From contig CABSIK010000010.1 in NCBI GenBank assembly GCA_902477755.1, positions 1 through 64,000 of the forward strand: 64,000 bases of DNA, read 5' to 3'. Each line of letters begins with the position of its first letter. The first letter of the stretch is position 1. Below the pieces are notes generated by a model. The model did no database searches. It had not been told where the DNA came from and worked only from the letters and a program-made list of their open reading frames with translations. The stretch comes from an uncultured Clostridia bacterium (lineage in GTDB: Bacteria > Bacillota > Clostridia > Lachnospirales > Anaerotignaceae). Below are positions 60,901 through 64,000 of this stretch, in pieces. The translations under genes and the position numbers were made by a program.

Positions 60901-62243
60901 TGTTCAAAGCTGGTACCATTGGTACCTTGGCAGATAAAACTGCCTATGGCTTTGTAAAAAAATACTTTGATGAACGGGAAATCACTGCCCATAATGCGGA
61001 AATTACCCGTCTGATGAATGGGTGTACTGGTGTAAAGAGAACTACAGGGCAGCATCCCGGCGGTCTGATGGTTGTACCCAGTGACCATAATATTTATGAA
61101 TTTTGCCCCATTCAGCGTCCGGCAAATGATGTGAATTCCACAGTCACAACCACACATTTTGACTATCATTCTATCAGTGGTCGTTTGCTGAAATTAGACT
61201 TACTGGGGCACGACGATCCCACCGTCATCCGTATGCTTTACGACTTGACGGGCGTCAATCCCCAGACGGTACCTTTGGGGGATCAGGCAACCATGTCCCT
61301 TTTTGAATCACCGGAAGCGTTAGGCGTTACAGCGGAGGACATTGGATGTGAAACAGGGACTTTGGGTATTCCTGAGTTTGGTACAAAATTTGTACGCGGT
61401 ATGCTGCTGGATACGAAACCGAAAACTTTCGCGGACTTGCTTCGTATTTCCGGTCTGTCCCATGGTACAGACGTATGGCTGGGCAATGCCCAGACCCTTA
61501 TCGAAAATGGCACGATCACCCTGAAGGAAACTATTTCCACTCGTGACAGTATCATGATTTACCTTATCAATAAAGGTGTGGATAAAAAGAAATCCTTTAA
61601 GATCATGGAAAAAGTCAGAAAGGGGAAAGGATTGACAGATGAGGACATTGCGGATATGAAGGCGGCAAATGTGCCGGATTGGTACATTGAATCCTGCCAG
61701 AAAATCAAGTATATGTTCCCGAAAGCCCATGCGGCGGCCTATGTGATGATGGCTTTCCGTATTGCGTATTTTAAAATTAATTATCCAAAGGCATATTACG
61801 CAACATACTTCACGGTGCGTGCCTGTGATGATTTTGACTATAGCTGTATGTGCAAGGGCATGGACGTTGCCAAAGCTGCCATGCGTGAAATTCATGCCAA
61901 AGGTATGGAGGCAACGGCAAAAGATAAGGCGAAAATGACGGTTCTGGAATTGATCGTGGAATTTTATGCCCGTGGCTTCAAATTTCTGCCCATTGACCTC
62001 TATAAATCAGACTCCAGAAAATTCATTGTGACAGAGGAAGGGCTGATTCCGCCTTTCAACTCCTTGCAGGGGCTTGGTACCAATGCGGCACAGAGCATTG
62101 TGGATGGCAGAGTGGCAGGGGAATTCCATACCATTGAGGAACTGAAAGAACGCACCTCTTTGGGGCGTTCCCTCATTGATCTGCTGAAAGAAAACGGCGT
62201 TTTGAATGGCATTCCCGAAACCAATCAGCTGAGCCTGTTCTAA
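57912..62243 (+). CDS. polC: DNA polymerase III alpha subunit, PolC type
   Basis: 1443 residues, the normal length. Order: N-terminal domain with an OB fold (about 230-310, GNIFNIEPREIKGEKYIVSFD), PHP domain beginning HLHTQMSSMDG (about 338), a DEDD proofreading exonuclease inserted in it (VVFDIETTGLSKEKEMITEIG, about 420-590), then the polymerase palm. A zinc-binding knob has CPNCKYSDF and NCPKCG (about 910-950); the palm aspartates are in EPDIDLNFSG (about 971). It is the leading-strand replicase of low-G+C Gram-positives. GGAAAGGAGGGG precedes ATG 57912. Confidence 0.98.
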   Translation: MTAKKFPLVFDKVSLSAPLQEVFRETTVLSLTIHRKEREIVTEIAADEVIPPLYWEKLRKEMMQQLPGVKEVHIFPKYQLMDKEPKAVLADFWDTIRSHVAAQSKVCSGVISDADWDYQDGKMQIFVKHNMAYYLSQKKLDDAVAKLVQEETGLAMSVQFKNVQSSEEDRARMEQEQRTKTEELLQQIASATQAAEQAKVSAEVGAVSEAVSRGILFGKEFTGTPVKIVDTKIPGESVIVEGNIFNIEPREIKGEKYIVSFDITDKSDSTTVKFFVKRSVFDNELKDKIKKDAYLRVQGEVQFDKYAKEINIMAKAIMTAQAPPPRMDTAEEKRVELHLHTQMSSMDGVTPVKTYIKRAIDWGHKAIAITDHGVVQAFPDAMNAADKSDLKVIYGVEAYLIDDLGNAVFSPRGQNLDDTYVVFDIETTGLSKEKEMITEIGAVKVADGKIIDRFSTFVNPQRPISAEITKLTGITDDMVKDAPTIENVLPEFLKFCEDTVLVAHNASFDTGFIRIAAERAGLGELHHTIVDTLELARALLPELNKHKLDIVCEHLGVTLNGHHRAVNDAEATAEVFIKFLDMLAEKKVFTLDEINVLASRTVNYKKLRAYHAIILVKNYTGLRNLYELVSMAHIDYFFRRPRIPKSKFMQMREGLILGSACEAGELYRALLDGEPKQRIEELVHFYDYLEIQPLGNNKFMIDSPRVENIHSMEDIKNMNRKIVELGETYGKPVVATCDVHFIDPDDAAYRKIIMAAEGFPDADNQPPLYFRTTDEMLAEFDYLGEEKAREVVITNTNLIADQIEKIKPIPDETFPPKIEGADEQLRQICMDKAHSIYGDPLPPLVQERLETELNSIISNGYAVLYIIAQKLVWKSVADGYLVGSRGSVGSSFAANMAGITEVNSLPPHYVCPNCKYSDFDSELVKSFAMEEASGCDMPDMNCPKCGTLMHKDGHDIPFQTFLGFEGDKEPDIDLNFSGEYQQTAHAYTEELFGVGHVFKAGTIGTLADKTAYGFVKKYFDEREITAHNAEITRLMNGCTGVKRTTGQHPGGLMVVPSDHNIYEFCPIQRPANDVNSTVTTTHFDYHSISGRLLKLDLLGHDDPTVIRMLYDLTGVNPQTVPLGDQATMSLFESPEALGVTAEDIGCETGTLGIPEFGTKFVRGMLLDTKPKTFADLLRISGLSHGTDVWLGNAQTLIENGTITLKETISTRDSIMIYLINKGVDKKKSFKIMEKVRKGKGLTDEDIADMKAANVPDWYIESCQKIKYMFPKAHAAAYVMMAFRIAYFKINYPKAYYATYFTVRACDDFDYSCMCKGMDVAKAAMREIHAKGMEATAKDKAKMTVLELIVEFYARGFKFLPIDLYKSDSRKFIVTEEGLIPPFNSLQGLGTNAAQSIVDGRVAGEFHTIEELKERTSLGRSLIDLLKENGVLNGIPETNQLSLF

Positions 62244-62254
62244 GGGGGAATTAT

Positions 62255-62473
62255 ATGAATTGCCCGAAATGCGGAAAAGAAATGGAAAAAGGATGGATCA
62301 ACAGTGCAAGAGAAGTGATCTATACTCGTAAACTGAAAAAGTGGTTCATCGAAGCTTCAAAAATCGGTGATATTTCTTTGACGACCCATAATATGACATG
62401 CCCCAGATGTGAAGCTTATGTGTGCCGAGATTGTCGGTGGGTCATTGTACCCTATGAGGACGAAAATCAATAA
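62255..62473 (+). CDS. Small zinc-ribbon protein
   Basis: 72 residues. Two Cys pairs typical of a zinc ribbon: MNCPKCGKEME at the start and MTCPRCEAYVCRDCRW near the end, with an intervening basic helix (RKLKKWFIEASKIG). Similar small proteins (PF20097-type) are common in Clostridia and have no assigned role. Starts 11 bases after polC behind AAGGGGG; may be co-transcribed. Confidence 0.83.
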   Translation: MNCPKCGKEMEKGWINSAREVIYTRKLKKWFIEASKIGDISLTTHNMTCPRCEAYVCRDCRWVIVPYEDENQ

Positions 62474-62481
62474 ATATAAAG

Positions 62482-62525
62482 AAAAAGCGACAAATCTTAC
62501 AAGAAACGTAAGATTGTCGCTTTTT
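62482..62525 (+). terminator. Intrinsic terminator of the ispG-polC unit
   Basis: Stem AAAAAGCGACAAATCTTAC / GTAAGATTGTCGCTTTTT with one bulged A and loop AAGAAAC, then T residues. Confidence 0.9.
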
Positions 62526-62527
62526 GA

Positions 62528-62556
62528 TTGTATTTTTAGGAAAACTTTAGTATGCT
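62528..62556 (+). promoter_or_regulatory. Candidate promoter of the secreted-protein gene
   Basis: TTGTAT (62528-62533), 17-base spacer, TATGCT (62551-62556). It follows immediately on the terminator. Confidence 0.5.
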
Positions 62557-62603
62557 GAGAAAAAGGGCGTTTTTGGTAATTTGCAAGAATGGGGGGATGG
62601 TGT

Positions 62604-63455
62604 GTGAAAAAGAGGATTTTTTTGCTTTGTTGTGTGGTGGGCATTATGATGCCCACAGCGGCGTATGGACAGGATGTTCCCGTAACAACTGCGGCAGTGG
62701 AGCAGTCGAATATGTATGAAGGAACCATTGTACAACTTAGAAATAACACAGGGCGCTGTTATTATTTGACACAGCCAGCGGCAGTAGCGGATTTTCTGAC
62801 AGAATGGAAAAATGCCTGGCTGACAGGAAAGCCGACAGAACGATCCCTTGGATTTGACAGTTACGGATTTTATGTGCTTTCTGATGAACAGGCAGACAAT
62901 CAGGATGTACAGTATGTGGTGTATCCAAACCAGAATATCCTTTCCAGAATCACTTACACAAAAGACAGAATTTCGGGCAGAATCACAGATATTCAATCAG
63001 AAGATCTGGAGGTTCCAGCAGAAAGAATGCAAAATTTTGTGACAAAGCTGGAGACCATTGAGAAAACATATCATCCATACGATGGGCTTTACATCCAAGG
63101 GGTAGGAGCAGCTTCCGTGAATTATGCGGATATCAACAAACTGGGAATGGCATTGAATCATTATCTGCATGTTTTCCAGAACGCGTTTATTGATGCCAAT
63201 GGTACCTTACAGATATCTCTGGAGGACTGGAATACCATTTTTGTCACCCAGTATGGAAATACAAAAAATTTGACTTGCCAGAATGGCATTATCAAAAACA
63301 ATTATTTTTCCACAAACATTTCCTGTGAGACTATCAATGGAAAAGTTTATATTCCTCTGCGGGAAGCAGTAAACCATTTCGGGCATTTCTCTATGGAATG
63401 GGATAAACAAATGCGGAAAGCGGTCATTGAGGATAAAGGTTTTTCCGTAGCGTAA
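62604..63455 (+). CDS. Secreted protein with C-terminal copper-amine-oxidase-like stalk domain
   Basis: 283 residues from GTG 62604, six bases after GGGGGGA. Signal peptide MKKRIFLLCCVVGIMMPTAAYG, cleavage near AYG-QD. The middle is of unknown fold (YYLTQPAAVADFLTEWKNAW, RISGRITDIQSEDLEV). The end, KVYIPLREAVNHFGHFSMEWDKQMRKAVIE, matches the short copper amine oxidase N1-like repeat (a small stalk domain with no copper site) common in clostridial surface proteins. Exact role unknown. Confidence 0.82.
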   Translation: MKKRIFLLCCVVGIMMPTAAYGQDVPVTTAAVEQSNMYEGTIVQLRNNTGRCYYLTQPAAVADFLTEWKNAWLTGKPTERSLGFDSYGFYVLSDEQADNQDVQYVVYPNQNILSRITYTKDRISGRITDIQSEDLEVPAERMQNFVTKLETIEKTYHPYDGLYIQGVGAASVNYADINKLGMALNHYLHVFQNAFIDANGTLQISLEDWNTIFVTQYGNTKNLTCQNGIIKNNYFSTNISCETINGKVYIPLREAVNHFGHFSMEWDKQMRKAVIEDKGFSVA

Positions 63456-63550
63456 ATGGATGCGGAGGGCTTTCCTATGGTATCTTCACATTTTTGCTGA
63501 CGTTGACAGAAGGCTTCGGATAGAGATACATCCATCAAAACAAACAATCA

Positions 63551-63586
63551 AAAAGGCACGAAATTCTTTGAAATTTCGTGCCTTTT
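63551..63586. terminator. Bidirectional terminator between converging genes
   Basis: A 15-bp stem AAAAGGCACGAAATT / AATTTCGTGCCTTTT with a short loop; T runs on both strands. Confidence 0.88.
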
Positions 63587-63599
63587 ATCTTTCCTATAT

Positions 63600-64000
63600 T
63601 CAGGGCATGACCACTTTCTTTTCTTTCTGCAATTTGATAAAGAAAGCGATACACAAAAGCAGTTCAAAGAGTGCGGACATAGGTACCGCAATACCAATGA
63701 TGAGCAGGTTGGTGCCCGGCAGGCGACTGAGGAAGTAGGAAAGGGGAATACGCACCAGAAATACGGTTAAGACCCCTTGCAGCAAAACAAACTTGGTTCT
63801 GCCTCTGCCGTTGAAATATCCCAGCATACAGAAGTTGATGGCTGTCAGCAAATATTCAAAGGAGCAGCTTTTCAGATACAGCTGGGTGGATGCGATAACT
63901 TCCGGGTCATTGGTAAAGATAGACGCCAGAAAATCCCCTTGCAGGAATGTCAACAGGAACACCATAAATCCACAGCAGAAAGAGATGCGTACTGCTACAA
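63600..64000 (-). CDS. MATE family transporter, C-terminal part (partial)
   Basis: The reading frame is open to the window edge on the minus strand; about 133 residues are visible. ASTQLYLKSCSFEYLLTAINFCMLGYFNGRGRTKF, here split by FCMLGYFNGRG, with VRIPLSYFLSRLPGTNLLIIGIAVP, matches the last four or five helices of MATE exporters and is related to residues 350-445 of the MATE protein at 42500-43843. The start and N-terminal half are outside the window, so its regulation cannot be judged. Confidence 0.87.
   Translation of the reverse strand, partial: VAVRISFCCGFMVFLLTFLQGDFLASIFTNDPEVIASTQLYLKSCSFEYLLTAINFCMLGYFNGRGRTKFVLLQGVLTVFLVRIPLSYFLSRLPGTNLLIIGIAVPMSALFELLLCIAFFIKLQKEKKVVMP

Noticed and set aside
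63460..63738. 92-codon + strand frame at the end of the window
   Set aside because: It runs through a terminator and antisense to the MATE gene, without a ribosome-binding site.
1..64000. CRISPR arrays, insertion sequences, prophage or tRNA genes
   Set aside because: I looked for spaced repeats, transposase or integrase motifs and cloverleaf signals and saw none that stood out; a program scan would be needed to be sure for tRNA.

Overview
The window (about 45% G+C by eye) reads as the chromosome of an anaerobic, spore-forming, low-to-mid G+C Firmicute of the class Clostridia. A Lachnospirales relative (Anaerotignum-like) is my guess, not a proof. Evidence: a complete spoIIIAA-AH operon, the Gram-positive replicase PolC, WhiA and HPr kinase, a CIRCE-controlled groESL operon, a tryptophan T-box, the MEP isoprenoid pathway (ispD, dxs, ispG) and an iscS-iscU-mnmA cluster. 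I see no phage, insertion sequence or CRISPR array. Most genes lie on the + strand, and most promoters I can read have an extended -10 box (TG, one base, then TATAAT-like).

Layout. 1-92: end of a 5S rRNA gene and its terminator. 101-4370: small membrane protein, UvrD-type helicase, ribbon-helix-helix regulator and DegV lipid-binding protein. 4590-7413: PIN/TRAM membrane protein, ispD, rnhA and a cold-shock gene. 7558-11162: typA and a MOP-family flippase. 11263-17149: uvrC-hprK-murB-rapZ-whiA-crh, a repair, cell-wall and carbon-regulation operon ending in a Crh-like HPr without the PTS histidine. 17245-18913: preQ1-type leader, QueT-family transporter and a secreted protein of unknown function. 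18927-22019: a Trp-specific T-box ahead of a tryptophan ABC transporter. 22173-23617 (minus): SGNH hydrolase and a LytTR regulator. 23737-28617: the spoIIIA operon. 28944-32783: a small cell-surface cluster (glycosyltransferase, papain-like hydrolase, flippase-like membrane protein, UDP-galactopyranose mutase). 32817-42351: asp23-nusB-xseA-xseB-ispA-PAP2-dxs-tlyA-nadK-argR-recN, the clostridial form of the Bacillus yqhY-recN operon. 42363-44110: a MATE exporter behind an attenuator leader that may be a guanidine-IV type riboswitch. 44165-49622: XRE regulator, iscS-iscU-mnmA and a Na/Pi cotransporter. 49749-53709: amidase-like protein, EF-G paralogue and a thioredoxin-reductase-like flavoprotein. 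53874-55926: groESL. 56031-63455: small membrane-anchored protein (minus), ispG, polC, zinc-ribbon protein and a secreted protein. 63600-64000: C-terminal part of a second MATE transporter (minus), cut by the window edge.

How it fits together: most of the window is housekeeping (translation, tRNA thiolation, repair, replication, isoprenoid and wall precursors, heat shock, sporulation). The more unusual points are RNA control of three transporters (queT-like, trpXYZ, MATE); proteins that look like familiar enzymes but lack key residues (Crh with Asp at the PTS histidine position, a thioredoxin-reductase-like protein without NADPH motifs, an EF-G with an altered G4 motif, an amidase without the first zinc histidine); and the 28.9-32.8 kb surface cluster. 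I did not find a clearly new multi-gene system. The best candidates for new biology are listed as findings with their uncertainty.
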